Under the pieces are notes generated by a model that saw only the letters and a list, made by a program, of their open reading frames with translations, did not search any database and was not told the DNA's origin. From an uncultured Gammaproteobacteria bacterium (GTDB taxonomy: Bacteria; Pseudomonadota; Gammaproteobacteria; Enterobacterales; Psychrobiaceae), in the NCBI GenBank assembly GCA_937139475.1, contig CAKZQF010000071.1, positions 1 through 62,342 on the forward strand: a DNA stretch of 62,342 nt. The letters run 5' to 3'. Made by a program: the position numbers and the translations under genes. Of the stretch, positions 53,205-62,312 are shown in pieces; position 1 is the stretch's first letter; every line of letters starts with the position of its first letter.

Positions 53205-54473
53205 TTATGAAGCTTTGGCTGCGGCTCGTTGGCCAGCACTAATATCAACCCGCAATAACAGATAACCGCCAGCCAAAAACAACAAAATAATGGAGAAAAT
53301 CCCGACACGGTTACTATCCGATAACCATGTTACCCATCCGACAAGCACGGGGCCAAGTACAGCAGCGAACTTACCTAGCATATTGTAGAAACCAAAGAAC
53401 TCTGCGCTTTGCCCAGCCGGGATCAGACGCGTAAACAATGAGCGGCTAAGAGACTGAACTCCCCCCTGAACAAGGCCAATAATTACTGCCATCAGATAAA
53501 ACTGCCAGGCACTATGCATAAACGCGCTAAACAACGTTATGCCAATATAAACGGCTAAAGCTAGTAAAACCCCTTGCTTGGGACCAATGCGCTCGCCAAT
53601 ATGGCCAAAGGCTATTGCCGCCGGAAAACCGACAAATTGAGTGATCAGCAAAGCAACAATCAGATCATTGGATGCAAGTCCAACCGACAGGCCATAGTCT
53701 ACCGCCATGCGAATGATAGTATCGACCCCGTCGATATATAACCAATAAGCCAACAGGAATAGAAAAGTCTGCCGAAGGACTTTAATTTTATTAAAGGTCT
53801 TTCGTAACTGATTGAAGCCATTTTTTATCGCCTTAGCTGCGCCAATTTTGTTAGCGGGAGGCTCATTAACAAAAAATATTAATGGCAAACTAAACAAAAC
53901 CCACCATAGCGCGGTACAGATAAATGCCACCCGAACCGCTTCACTGGCATCGACAAGCCCGAAACGCTCTGGCTGCAGAGTCATCCAAACATTGACAGAA
54001 AATAGCAGACCACCTCCAAGATAACCTAAGCCAAATCCCAGCGCAGACACGCGATCAATAGTTCGTGCCGGACTGACAACATTTAGCAAAGCATCATAGA
54101 ATAGATTCCCACCAGAGAAACCAATCACGGCAGCAATATAGAGCAATGCGGCCAGCAGCCACTGCCCCTGCTCAACCCAGTACAGCCCCCCTGTCATTAC
54201 CGCACCCAAGCAGGCAAAAATTAGCAAGAATCCTTTGCGCCGCCCCATTTGATCGGCAATGGCGCCCAAGATGGGGGACAGCAACACCACCACTAAGCTA
54301 GCGGCTGAATTGATTATGCCCAAGTGGTAGGTACTTTCGGTAGCTGGCACATCAAGCGACCAGTATTGTTTGAAAAAGATAGGGAAAAAGCCCGCCATCA
54401 CTACCGTAGCAAATGCGCTGTTGGCCCAGTCGTAAAATGCCCACGACCAAACCGCGCGCTTATCATTAGACAT
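53205..54473 (-). CDS. UMF1/Atg22-type MFS transporter
   Basis: From ATG 54473 (AAGG site five bases upstream) the protein is 422 residues with about twelve membrane segments and the family opening AVWSWAFYDWANSAFATVVM. It also shows ADQMGRRKGFLLIFACLG (MFS motif). Bacterial members of the UMF1 family are not functionally characterised in detail; the eukaryotic relative Atg22 exports amino acids from the vacuole. The substrate is unknown. An in-frame GTG at 54479 overlaps the ribosome site. Confidence 0.9.
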   Translation of the reverse strand: MSNDKRAVWSWAFYDWANSAFATVVMAGFFPIFFKQYWSLDVPATESTYHLGIINSAASLVVVLLSPILGAIADQMGRRKGFLLIFACLGAVMTGGLYWVEQGQWLLAALLYIAAVIGFSGGNLFYDALLNVVSPARTIDRVSALGFGLGYLGGGLLFSVNVWMTLQPERFGLVDASEAVRVAFICTALWWVLFSLPLIFFVNEPPANKIGAAKAIKNGFNQLRKTFNKIKVLRQTFLFLLAYWLYIDGVDTIIRMAVDYGLSVGLASNDLIVALLITQFVGFPAAIAFGHIGERIGPKQGVLLALAVYIGITLFSAFMHSAWQFYLMAVIIGLVQGGVQSLSRSLFTRLIPAGQSAEFFGFYNMLGKFAAVLGPVLVGWVTWLSDSNRVGIFSIILLFLAGGYLLLRVDISAGQRAAAKAS

Positions 54474-54506
54474 AGGCACCTTAACGGTCTGCCAACGAGG
54501 CTAATT

Positions 54507-54719
54507 GATTGCCTGCTTGATGCTGACAATACGATTCAACACAAACAAATAAAACAGATTTGGCGGTGGATATCTCGAGCTCGTGCAAAAGTAACAACTC
54601 CCTTCACTAATAAACTTTATTTTGATAATCACCCTATTGTGAGGCTTGCAGGGCTGATTAGTAAAAAATATTCATTAAACAGAATAAAGGAAGAGGAATG
54701 GGATGCAATACATAATTAA
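54507..54719 (+). pseudogene. Possible gene remnant or short unrecognised CDS
   Basis: An open plus-strand frame here encodes a polar segment rich in Lys/Arg/Trp (IWRWISRARAKVTTPF, then HPIVRLAGLISKKYSLNRIK) and ends EEEWDAIHN. Its composition looks protein-like, unlike typical antisense frames, but it has no good start codon with a ribosome site and it runs upstream into the transporter N-terminus on the other strand. I do not recognise the family. It may be the 3' end of a lost gene. Confidence 0.25.
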
Positions 54720-54774
54720 CTTAACTGCCGTTAATCAGCCTCGCGGATAGAGTAGAGCCTCTGTTGTTTGCGAA

Positions 54775-55500
54775 TTACTTTGGGATCAATTTAAAATCAT
54801 GATTACTTAAAACATATCTCACGTTGGCATCAATCGCCATTTGTGCCTCCTTTTTGGTTTCAGGCAGATAGGCTAAAACTTCGGCGCCGTATCGGTTGTA
54901 ACAGTTAACAATCTTTTCTTGAAACAGCGAACACCCTTTAAAATAAGGTGGGATAGAATAGATTTTAGCGGGTCGAATTCCCCCTAAAAATGGCATTTTG
55001 AGTAAAACTGAGAACCCTGCTCTTTTGCATTCGCTTTCACTAGCAAAGCAGTTTGCTCCGGGAAAAACGTTAAGCAGTTCCTTTTGCTGGGCAGGTGACC
55101 AAAGCAAAAAAATTGTTTTGTCTAAGTCGATTTTATAACGCGACAATATTTTTATCACTTCAAAACCAGTTTCCAGCTTAATATCAAAGACATGTCCTAG
55201 TTGATTAAATGCTGAAAAAAATTCATCAAAAAAAAGCAGTGGAGACCCTTTGTTAAGTTTTATTTTGCTTAACTCTTCGCGCGTACTAGTTGATACATCG
55301 ATCTCTACTCCGCCCGTTCGACTTAGTGTCTGATCATGGGAAAGTACGATATGGCCATCTTTAGTAAGGCGCAAATCTGTTTCTAAATAGTGAAAGCCAG
55401 CCTGAACTCCGGCCTGAAAAGATGCGAAGCTATTTTCATCAGCATTTTGGCAAAGGCCTCGATGACTTATCCATTTTATAGGCTCTTTTTTTATGCTCAT
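54775..55500 (-). CDS. Glycerophosphodiester phosphodiesterase family protein
   Basis: From ATG 55500 (AAGGTGAGG six bases upstream) the 241-residue protein shows the GDPD pattern: ISHRGLCQNADENSFASF (HRG and ENS), LETDLRLTKDGHIVLSHDQTLSRT (E-x-D and HD), and FDIKLETGF. These enzymes release alcohols and glycerol-3-phosphate from glycerophosphodiesters. No signal peptide is seen, so it is cytoplasmic. A GTG start at 55512 falls inside the ribosome site. Confidence 0.9.
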   Translation of the reverse strand: MSIKKEPIKWISHRGLCQNADENSFASFQAGVQAGFHYLETDLRLTKDGHIVLSHDQTLSRTGGVEIDVSTSTREELSKIKLNKGSPLLFFDEFFSAFNQLGHVFDIKLETGFEVIKILSRYKIDLDKTIFLLWSPAQQKELLNVFPGANCFASESECKRAGFSVLLKMPFLGGIRPAKIYSIPPYFKGCSLFQEKIVNCYNRYGAEVLAYLPETKKEAQMAIDANVRYVLSNHDFKLIPK

Positions 55501-55883
55501 AAATAACCTCACCTTAGTTATCTGCTCAAAAATAAAAGATGTTTAAAATCAGCTTAGTAACAATAATCGTTAGTTATTATCTTCCATTGAATATCGATTA
55601 TCCACAGAAATTACCCCACTAAAGATTTAATTAGACTATCACGAAGCAAAGGGCTTCTTGCTGGCAAATAAAAAACTAACCTTCGATAAAATAAGCCATA
55701 ATCTTTTAAATTTAACCTGATTCCATTTATAAGCAAGGTTTACATTCAGCCCTGCTGTTAACAACTATTATGCGGTAAGACCCAGTTAAATCGCTCTAAA
55801 CAAATTTATGACTATATTTCTGCACCAAAATCAGTAAGAATATTTTATTAAGTTTTATTTTTTAGCCATCAGTAGGAAAAGTT
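55501..55883. other. 383-bp AT-rich divergent intergenic region
   Basis: This gap separates the GDPD gene (minus) from the degenerate GGDEF gene (plus) and must contain both promoters. I see no ORF and no strong hairpin. TTATCCACA at 55598-55606 equals the DnaA-box consensus but stands alone. An AGTAGGAAAA site lies just before the TTG start of the next gene. Confidence 0.4.
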
Positions 55884-56717
55884 TTGGATACGGGAACCAC
55901 AAATAACCATCAAGCGATTATGTCTTCATCGGTATTACTAACGCCTTTGTTCGCGTTATTAACGATAGGCCTGATTTCAATACTTTGGCGTGATGGCTCT
56001 TTCTCTATCGATCACCTTTTTGAACAGCACTTACTCATAGTCCACGGCATTATAATCAGCGCCCTTTATACAGGCTATTACCTAATCATTAAAAAAGCTC
56101 GGCGCGCATTAGAAGCTGCTGAACAGTCCAACCAGAAGACCCAGGAAAAACTAGCAGAAAGAACCGAGCTATTACATCTAGAGGCTTACCAACACCGAAA
56201 AACCAGTGACCAATTACATAACCTAAGAACAACAGATCCACTAACCCAAATATACAACCAAACATACTTTCAAGAGCTTTTAACTAACGAAGTTGAACGT
56301 TGTAAGCGCTACGAGGGCAACTTCTCACTATTAATTATTGAGCTAGATAACTTAGTTTCCCTAAACACTACCTACGGCTACAAGTGCGGAGACTTTGCCA
56401 TGAAAACCTATGCGCAAATCATCAGCTCCCAGCTTCGTAAAAGTGACTTGGTGGCACGCTATAGAGAACATAATTTTGCCGTCATCGTCCCCAGCACCCG
56501 TACAGAGTCTGCCAAACAACTTGCACACCGACTATGCCAAAATGCAGAAGTCTCGAATATCTATTATGATGGCGTGCCACTTAAGATGACGCTAAGTATC
56601 GGTATTGCGGCGGCCTCAGCAATCGATCAACTAACCCCGGAGAACCTAACTGTGGCGACAGAACGCGCCTTAACCGATGCGATAGACCAAGGACGAAACC
56701 GCGCTGTTAGTGTGTAG
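55884..56717 (+). CDS. Membrane protein with degenerate GGDEF domain and conserved I-site (putative c-di-GMP receptor)
   Basis: The 277-residue protein has two membrane segments (about 16-34 and 50-69), a coiled-coil-like linker (70-115) and a GGDEF-fold domain from TTDPLTQIYNQTYF onward. The active-site loop is REHNF (194-198) instead of GGDEF, and the metal-binding region reads IIELDNLVSLN, so cyclase activity is unlikely. The I-site RKSD (185-188) is intact exactly five residues upstream. Proteins such as PopA and PelD bind c-di-GMP in this way. TTG 55884 is used as start because AGGAAAA precedes it; ATG 55920 is an alternative. Confidence 0.8.
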   Translation: MDTGTTNNHQAIMSSSVLLTPLFALLTIGLISILWRDGSFSIDHLFEQHLLIVHGIIISALYTGYYLIIKKARRALEAAEQSNQKTQEKLAERTELLHLEAYQHRKTSDQLHNLRTTDPLTQIYNQTYFQELLTNEVERCKRYEGNFSLLIIELDNLVSLNTTYGYKCGDFAMKTYAQIISSQLRKSDLVARYREHNFAVIVPSTRTESAKQLAHRLCQNAEVSNIYYDGVPLKMTLSIGIAAASAIDQLTPENLTVATERALTDAIDQGRNRAVSV

Positions 56718-56746
56718 GTCTTTGCGTTAAATCACCTGAGACTACC

Positions 56747-56762
56747 TATATTTTAAAATATA
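56747..56762. repeat. 16-bp perfect AT-only palindrome
   Basis: TATATTTTAAAATATA lies in the 106-bp gap after the degenerate GGDEF gene and before the DUF3817 gene. It could be a weak hairpin or promoter-related; it may also be chance in AT-rich DNA. Confidence 0.35.
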
Positions 56763-56823
56763 AGTTTGACCCCGTAGCTCCATCACCGGATAATGCGCTT
56801 TTTTGATTTTACAGGTTATATCA

Positions 56824-57114
56824 ATGCTCAAATCTTTTCGTGTGGTTAGTTTGCTGGAAGGCTTTTCTTATTTAGCTATATTGAGTGTTACGCTTGGTTT
56901 TGTAAGCCGCGATTATGTCTCTGTGTTAGGCATGGCTCACGGTGTGCTTTTCATGCTCTACCTATTTTTATTATCAGCCGTTTCGAGTAAACATAAGTGG
57001 CCTTTCGTTACTCATTTATCTCTATTTGTCGCCTCACTTATCCCTTTTGCTTTTATTGCAGTAGAGCTTTTTCTCAATCGGCAGGTAGCATCACAAAAGC
57101 CAACTGAAGCATAA
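56824..57114 (+). CDS. DUF3817-type small membrane protein
   Basis: The 96-residue protein has three hydrophobic segments and the DUF3817 opening FRVVSLLEGFSYLAILSV, followed by GMAHGVLFMLYLFLLSAV. It is an inner-membrane protein of unknown function. ATG 56824 is preceded by ACAGG. An upstream TTG frame (56803) adds seven residues. Confidence 0.82.
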   Translation: MLKSFRVVSLLEGFSYLAILSVTLGFVSRDYVSVLGMAHGVLFMLYLFLLSAVSSKHKWPFVTHLSLFVASLIPFAFIAVELFLNRQVASQKPTEA

Positions 57115-57161
57115 GCCAATCATCACATTATTTTTAATTTGCACCGCTATTTGGGGTTAAT

Positions 57162-57440
57162 ATGGCAAGAACAGCAGCAGCGCTACATATTTTGGTTAAA
57201 CATAAAGAACAAGCCGAAGATATATTAGCGCAACTTAAAAAGGGCGCGAAATTTCAAACATTGGCGAAGAAATACTCTAATTGTCCATCGGGTAAAAAAG
57301 GCGGAGGTTTAGGCGAATTTAAAAAAGGAACTATGGTGCCAGCATTTGATAAGGCCTGTTTTACTGGAGAGATATTAACTCCTATGTTGGTCAAAACTAA
57401 GCATGGTTGGCATGTGGTGAAAGTGCTTTATAGAACATAG
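57162..57440 (+). CDS. ppiC: Parvulin-type peptidyl-prolyl cis-trans isomerase
   Basis: The 92-residue protein is a single parvulin domain: [54 protein letters not shown] and [16 protein letters not shown]. This matches E. coli PpiC in length and sequence. It catalyses proline isomerisation in the cytoplasm and has no signal peptide. Confidence 0.95.
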   Translation: MARTAAALHILVKHKEQAEDILAQLKKGAKFQTLAKKYSNCPSGKKGGGLGEFKKGTMVPAFDKACFTGEILTPMLVKTKHGWHVVKVLYRT

Positions 57441-57592
57441 CTTAAAATGTATAAGACGCCATAGCCCCGTAACCAAACATTGGAACACAAAAGCTATAGA
57501 AAACAATCTCCTAAATGATAAAGCGACTGCTTATTTTTTATCGCCGTGCTACATTAAATACTCGTTATAAAGCTAACAATGGAAATCCGAAA

Positions 57593-58306
57593 ATGTTAAA
57601 AAGACTGCTGTTAATTGCCACGCTGGTTGCCGCACCATCGGTTAGCGCATCGGAGTTTAATTATGGCATGCGCGAGCTTGACGTATTTAGCAAAGAAGCG
57701 GGTGTTTTGATGCAGTATTATAACCAAACCGATCGCTATAAGGTGTGCACCTTCAGCTCTGGTCTTGGCGGCTTCGTTTTTATCGTTCCACCTAAAACAA
57801 AATCAGACATCGAAGTGGCCAATGAATACAATGGTGAAGAGTTACTCTCTTTTGGCGAGCACTGTTTTGCTAGTTACAACAAAGCGCATATTATTACCAC
57901 CAAAGACATCGCACAATGGCACCAACAATTAAGCGCTTCATTGTCAGCCGATGAGGGGCCATCGACTTATGCTAGAAAAGGCGGGCGTAAAGTTGGCTCA
58001 ATTTCCAGTGTAACAAGACAAGGATTTAACGTTAAGGTTGCAGGGCAACGAGTTGGTGAAGCCTATCGCTTTAATAACACATCAGATTCTTTAGATATCT
58101 GTACGATTAAAAACACCAAAAACTCAAACAATAGGCTGTTTTTCTTCGCTCTGCCCAACACCTCAGTGACGCACTTTGTGTTAGCCAATAAAAAAGGGGT
58201 CCATAAAATATATTCGGGGTGCTTAGCGTTAGATATGGTTAATGGGCAAGCTCAGTTCGCTGGTGATGCTATGCCAGTTGAATCACTTTTTCGTTACTTC
58301 CCGTAG
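57593..58306 (+). CDS. Secreted protein of unknown function with a duplicated cysteine-pair domain
   Basis: From ATG 57593 the 237-residue protein has a signal peptide (LLLIATLVAAPSVSAS). The mature part contains two similar halves, each with a cysteine pair about 40 residues apart: KVCTFSSGLGGFVFIVPP to GEHC, and DICTIKN, LFFFALPN to YSGC. Each half has a hydrophobic strand ending in Pro. I do not recognise the family. The frame extends upstream to 57515 but only the later ATG is followed directly by a signal peptide. Confidence 0.65.
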   Translation: MLKRLLLIATLVAAPSVSASEFNYGMRELDVFSKEAGVLMQYYNQTDRYKVCTFSSGLGGFVFIVPPKTKSDIEVANEYNGEELLSFGEHCFASYNKAHIITTKDIAQWHQQLSASLSADEGPSTYARKGGRKVGSISSVTRQGFNVKVAGQRVGEAYRFNNTSDSLDICTIKNTKNSNNRLFFFALPNTSVTHFVLANKKGVHKIYSGCLALDMVNGQAQFAGDAMPVESLFRYFP

Positions 58307-58363
58307 ACATATTTCCCCTAAGAAAAGGAAATTCCGATTGCGGTCCATATTTTACTTACTAAC

Positions 58364-58405
58364 AAAAAAGCGAGCACCGCATAAGTTACGCAGTACTCGC
58401 TTTTT
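58364..58405. terminator. Bidirectional terminator between convergent genes
   Basis: A 17-position stem pairs 58366-58382 with 58388-58404, with GC core GCGAG/CTCGC and three non-identical positions that are mostly G-U compatible. It is flanked by A6 on the left and T5 on the right. It serves the unknown secreted protein gene and the MBL-fold gene. Confidence 0.85.
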
Positions 58406-58493
58406 AAAATCACCCTGACAAATCTGTTATCGTTTTCCAACTTAATAAACAGTGTAGAAATGCCGCCAAAATTAACGGCATGCACTTTGTCCG

Positions 58494-59978
58494 CTAATTG
58501 GCGTTCACCACCTGACATATAGCCCAATCCGTTGGACAAACAGACTTAAATTCTTTAGTTAACGATTGTTCAAAATCTATATCAGTTAAAATTCGTGCGC
58601 TATGTGCCGCTGCAAATTTTGCTACCGGGAAATTTAGCGCTTTCATCCGTGCTTTAATTTTATGTAAATGGGAGCCGCCAAAAGGCGCACCTGTTAGTTG
58701 TCTTGAAAAATAAGTATCTGCGGTAAACAATAATTTCGCAGCAGGGATATAGGTCATCAAGTTATGGCTTGAGTGACCACTAGGCATGTCAATGACGACC
58801 ACTTTATCATCCGCAAAACTAGCGACATTTTCCACAATATTTAAATTTTTATCATTTAATGAATTATCAGCCAATGCATTAACCGTGTCGACATGCGGTT
58901 GGGCAATGATTAAAGTTGCACCTAGTTTTATCGCCTCTGGCATTCCTCTTATATGATCACGGTGATGATGACTAACCACCATTTTTTGTAACGGTTTATC
59001 GACTTTTGCAAAGTTTTTAACTGCATCAAATCGTTTGGTTAGATTACTGTACCCGCCAGCAGCGATAAATCCGTCGCCGACATCAACAAACACCGAGTAT
59101 CCCCAACGTTGTCCAGCCAAATAAACCCCATCCATCACTTTTTGCACCGTCATTTCCGACATGTCCATACTGGCAGCAGATTCGCCATAGGCTTTAGGCA
59201 AGTCGAATTGTTTGAATACTTTTTTATTAAACGCTACTTCTCGATCAGTTATTACGGTATTGGGTTTTCCACCACGAGTTACATGAACGGTTTGCGCAAA
59301 GATTACACCTTGTTGTTTTTTGTGAGATTTAAAACGGTAGCGTAATGTTCTTGAGGGATCTTGATGCACATTTTCCATATAAGTTAACAGGCCAGACTGT
59401 TGGTTTATATACAACTGTAACTCTTCGTCATCGTTTAAACTAAAACCTACTTTGTCATGGGTGTCACCAAAAAGGTCAGTTTCGCCTAACCAAATCGCAT
59501 CATTAGGGTCGTTCGACAGCATTTGAACGATAACAGTATCGAGCAAATGGCTATGGCTTCTGTCTGCAAAAGAGAAATTGACCATATTGTTTTTAGCAAG
59601 GGTTTTGCTGCCATGAGAAATTGCGTATCCGTCGCTGCCATCGAACAACCAATGGCGTATTGAGTAACTATCTTTGTCACCAATGACCCAACGGAAGTCT
59701 TTTCGCTGCCCGGCAATATCGATGAACAATTCAACGCGGTTAGTTTCAATATCAACTTCAGTCGGGCTATAACTTTGCCCATCACGGAATGTATTAAATT
59801 GGTCTTGCAGTGAAATGGTGCTGATATTAGTCAGCTGTTCACCACCGTATGAGGCAACAACATCCGCTATCACCTGCTTTGTTTTCTCATCAGCAAAACA
59901 TGCAGGGCTTGTAATGAGCGCAAGCTGACAGCAGGTAATAATAGACAGAGTCAATTTGTTAATTACTTTTAGTGACAT
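58494..59978 (-). CDS. Secreted metallo-beta-lactamase-fold hydrolase
   Basis: From ATG 59978 the 494-residue protein has a signal peptide (LALITSPACFADE), an N-terminal region of about 240 residues without a recognised motif, and a C-terminal MBL domain with VSHHHRDHIRG (H-x-H-x-D-H), DMPSGHSSHNLMTYIP and LLFTADTYF. The substrate cannot be predicted. It is divergent from a CadC-like regulator gene, which may control it. A TTG at 59990 would add four residues. Confidence 0.87.
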   Translation of the reverse strand: MSLKVINKLTLSIITCCQLALITSPACFADEKTKQVIADVVASYGGEQLTNISTISLQDQFNTFRDGQSYSPTEVDIETNRVELFIDIAGQRKDFRWVIGDKDSYSIRHWLFDGSDGYAISHGSKTLAKNNMVNFSFADRSHSHLLDTVIVQMLSNDPNDAIWLGETDLFGDTHDKVGFSLNDDEELQLYINQQSGLLTYMENVHQDPSRTLRYRFKSHKKQQGVIFAQTVHVTRGGKPNTVITDREVAFNKKVFKQFDLPKAYGESAASMDMSEMTVQKVMDGVYLAGQRWGYSVFVDVGDGFIAAGGYSNLTKRFDAVKNFAKVDKPLQKMVVSHHHRDHIRGMPEAIKLGATLIIAQPHVDTVNALADNSLNDKNLNIVENVASFADDKVVVIDMPSGHSSHNLMTYIPAAKLLFTADTYFSRQLTGAPFGGSHLHKIKARMKALNFPVAKFAAAHSARILTDIDFEQSLTKEFKSVCPTDWAICQVVNAN

Positions 59979-60050
59979 AATGTATCTCAATGAATAAAGG
60001 GCCGATTGATTGAACTAAATAAACCTATCACACACAACATTTCTGACCTT

Positions 60051-60083
60051 ATGTTTCACTGATGTTTAGCTGATGTTTGCCCT
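60051..60083. promoter_or_regulatory. Three ATGTTT motifs phased at 11 bp (candidate operator)
   Basis: ATGTTT occurs at 60051, 60062 and 60073, exactly 11 bp apart, so all face the same side of the helix. The last two are part of identical CTGATGTTT units. OmpR/ToxR/CadC-type winged-helix proteins bind direct repeats with this period. The array lies between the MBL-fold gene and the CadC-like regulator gene, about 73 bp from the former and 105 bp from the latter. Confidence 0.5.
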
Positions 60084-60185
60084 AAACAGTCAAATTCGGC
60101 TGATTAACAACAGCCTCAAACTCGACACTCCGCAAGGTTTGCGTTTAGAATGCCTATTAGTTTTCCAGCCAGCATATTCAACTAA

Positions 60186-62312
60186 ATGAAAGTAAAGCAG
60201 TTTAGCATTGAGTCATATCGTATCGATTTATTGCGCTCCATCATCACATGCGATAACAACGAAACGCGTGTTGAGCCGAAGATGTTGCAGGTCTTATTGT
60301 TGCTTGCTGAAAATCAGGGGGAAGTGGTCACTCACCAGGAAATAATGGAAAAAGTGTGGCCAAATGTTCAAGTGGTACCCAATGCGCTTCAACGATGCAT
60401 CACTCAATTGCGAAAAGCATTAGGAGATGACGGAAAAACACAGCGGGTAATAACAACCCAAGCAAGAGTAGGTTACAGCCTAGCAGCTAAAGTGCATTGG
60501 CACAGTTCAAACGATGCTCCCGCCCAACCTGAGTCATCGACGATTAAATTAAATGACCATGCTAAAGCGAGCGCCCCTGAACCGAAAAACCAGCCGTATA
60601 AAAGCAAATTGATAGCCCTTTCCCTTGTCGTGGTCCTCTTAATAATTGCAGCATTTAGCAGGCAGAGCGCAAAGCCTCTCCCAACAGTCAAATACACTAA
60701 GGTCAAAGTCCAAACTCAAAGCGATCAACATGAATCACACCCTATTTATTCAAATGACGGGCAATATATTGTTTTTAATCGTCATATTGGGCTTTGTACT
60801 GGTAATTTATGGGCTAAGCATATCGTCACGGGTAAAGAAATTAAGCTAACACAAGATGTTGGAATTTATGGCAAACACAGCTTTAACACTGATGGCAGCC
60901 AGCTAGTTTTTGCTGCCTTAGATAATTGTCAGGCACAAAAACCGCTCAATAACAAAATGTGTTGGAATATTGCCACCATCGACTTTTCCAATAGTTTAAC
61001 TGCCCCCCAACAGCCTCAGCATAGATATGAATGTCAATCGCAACAGTTAGAAACGCCAAAAGCCTTAACAAATAGCCAATATGCGTTTTTACAATGGGAT
61101 GAAAATCGTTATAGCCTAATGCACTATGATGATCGTAACAAAATAACTAAAACACTATTTTCCCATCACGCTAAACATATTTACTACTTTGATTATGATC
61201 CAGTTAATCAAAGGTTTGCGGTAATAAGTAGAGAAAACAATCAAGATACCCTCGACTTATTGGCACTTGATGGCAGTCTTATAATGAGTAATGAGATTCA
61301 ACGTTTGCCTTCAATGAGCCGTTACCAGCGTTTCGAGGCAAATTTTATTCTTGGTCAAGACTACCTATTAACATCTAGTCATTCGGGGCCTAATCTACTT
61401 GCCCTAAACGGCGAACTTACGCCACTAGAGATTCCTGAAAGCCATATTTCTCATTTATATAAACACGGGACGACTGACAAATTGTTAGCAATAAGAGGCA
61501 TGTTCGATTTCGACATTGCGGAAATCTCGCTAAATGAATCAGTCGTAAAACCTCAAATGGGCTTTAACCTGCAAGGTTTGCCTTATGCAAGTTTTGCCAG
61601 AACAACCTCAGCTGAGGGCAGCCCACGTTATCAACCAAATGGCAATCACATTGCTTTTAAATCAAATCGTTCAGGATCAGACCAGCTTTGGCTATGGCGC
61701 GAGACACAAGCGACGCAGCTTACATTTGAAGAAAACAATCGAGCAGTGAATCAGTTTTCATGGTCTCCCAATGGTAAACAACTTGCTTATGTACTCAACG
61801 ATCAAGTTGCATTAGTCGACCTAAATGGAAAAATAACCAAACTGGCCGCCGATAAGCCCATATTTAGCGTATTAGCTTGGCATAGTGACAATAAATTATT
61901 AGTAACTGCCGATTCACACAATACACGCAGTGTATATATCTATGATCTAAACACTGAGCAACTTAACGATCTTAAACTAACACAAGTAAAAAAGGCGTGG
62001 CTTGAACAAGACAGATTAATTTACGTCACCGAACAAAATAAAGTGTGGCAAGCGCAATGGGGTAAAATAGACAGTACCAAAAAGTTGCTACCAAAGGTTT
62101 TTGGCAAGAGTGCTTTGGCAAAAAATGGCTATATTTATCATGTGAACCCTTTTACGCGCATTTTGTTTAAGTACAACATTGAGACAAAGCAACAATCAGA
62201 GCTTATAAAATTAAAAGAAAGAGCGTGGTGGATTGCCGATATAAAAGCAGAAAAACTACTCATTTCACAAACCATTGCGGTAAAAAAAGACGTAATAGAG
62301 CTCAGCCGCTGA
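60186..62312 (+). CDS. CadC-like membrane transcription regulator with beta-propeller (PD40/TolB-like) sensor
   Basis: The 708-residue protein has an N-terminal OmpR/PhoB-type winged-helix DNA-binding domain (about 8-100: VEPKMLQVLLLLAENQGEVV, RCITQLRKALGDDGK, ARVGYSLAA), a linker, one membrane segment (about 142-160) and a large periplasmic region with TolB/PD40-type repeats (HPIYSNDGQYIVFNR, RYQPNGNHIAFKSNRSGSDQLW, QFSWSPNGKQLAYVL). One-component regulators of this type sense periplasmic signals. It is divergent from the MBL-fold gene. The window ends 30 bp past the stop. Confidence 0.9.
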   Translation: MKVKQFSIESYRIDLLRSIITCDNNETRVEPKMLQVLLLLAENQGEVVTHQEIMEKVWPNVQVVPNALQRCITQLRKALGDDGKTQRVITTQARVGYSLAAKVHWHSSNDAPAQPESSTIKLNDHAKASAPEPKNQPYKSKLIALSLVVVLLIIAAFSRQSAKPLPTVKYTKVKVQTQSDQHESHPIYSNDGQYIVFNRHIGLCTGNLWAKHIVTGKEIKLTQDVGIYGKHSFNTDGSQLVFAALDNCQAQKPLNNKMCWNIATIDFSNSLTAPQQPQHRYECQSQQLETPKALTNSQYAFLQWDENRYSLMHYDDRNKITKTLFSHHAKHIYYFDYDPVNQRFAVISRENNQDTLDLLALDGSLIMSNEIQRLPSMSRYQRFEANFILGQDYLLTSSHSGPNLLALNGELTPLEIPESHISHLYKHGTTDKLLAIRGMFDFDIAEISLNESVVKPQMGFNLQGLPYASFARTTSAEGSPRYQPNGNHIAFKSNRSGSDQLWLWRETQATQLTFEENNRAVNQFSWSPNGKQLAYVLNDQVALVDLNGKITKLAADKPIFSVLAWHSDNKLLVTADSHNTRSVYIYDLNTEQLNDLKLTQVKKAWLEQDRLIYVTEQNKVWQAQWGKIDSTKKLLPKVFGKSALAKNGYIYHVNPFTRILFKYNIETKQQSELIKLKERAWWIADIKAEKLLISQTIAVKKDVIELSR

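Noticed and set aside
54324..54506. Upstream half of the plus-strand frame that overlaps the UMF1 transporter gene
   Set aside because: It is antisense to the conserved N-terminus of the transporter; only the intergenic part (54507-54719) looks protein-like.
55598..55606. Perfect DnaA box TTATCCACA
   Set aside because: It is isolated. One nine-base match is expected by chance in a window of this size, and no cluster of boxes or replication gene is nearby.
58318..58539. Minus-strand ORF of 73 codons across the terminator after the MBL-fold gene
   Set aside because: It contains the bidirectional terminator and overlaps the end of the MBL gene in another frame.
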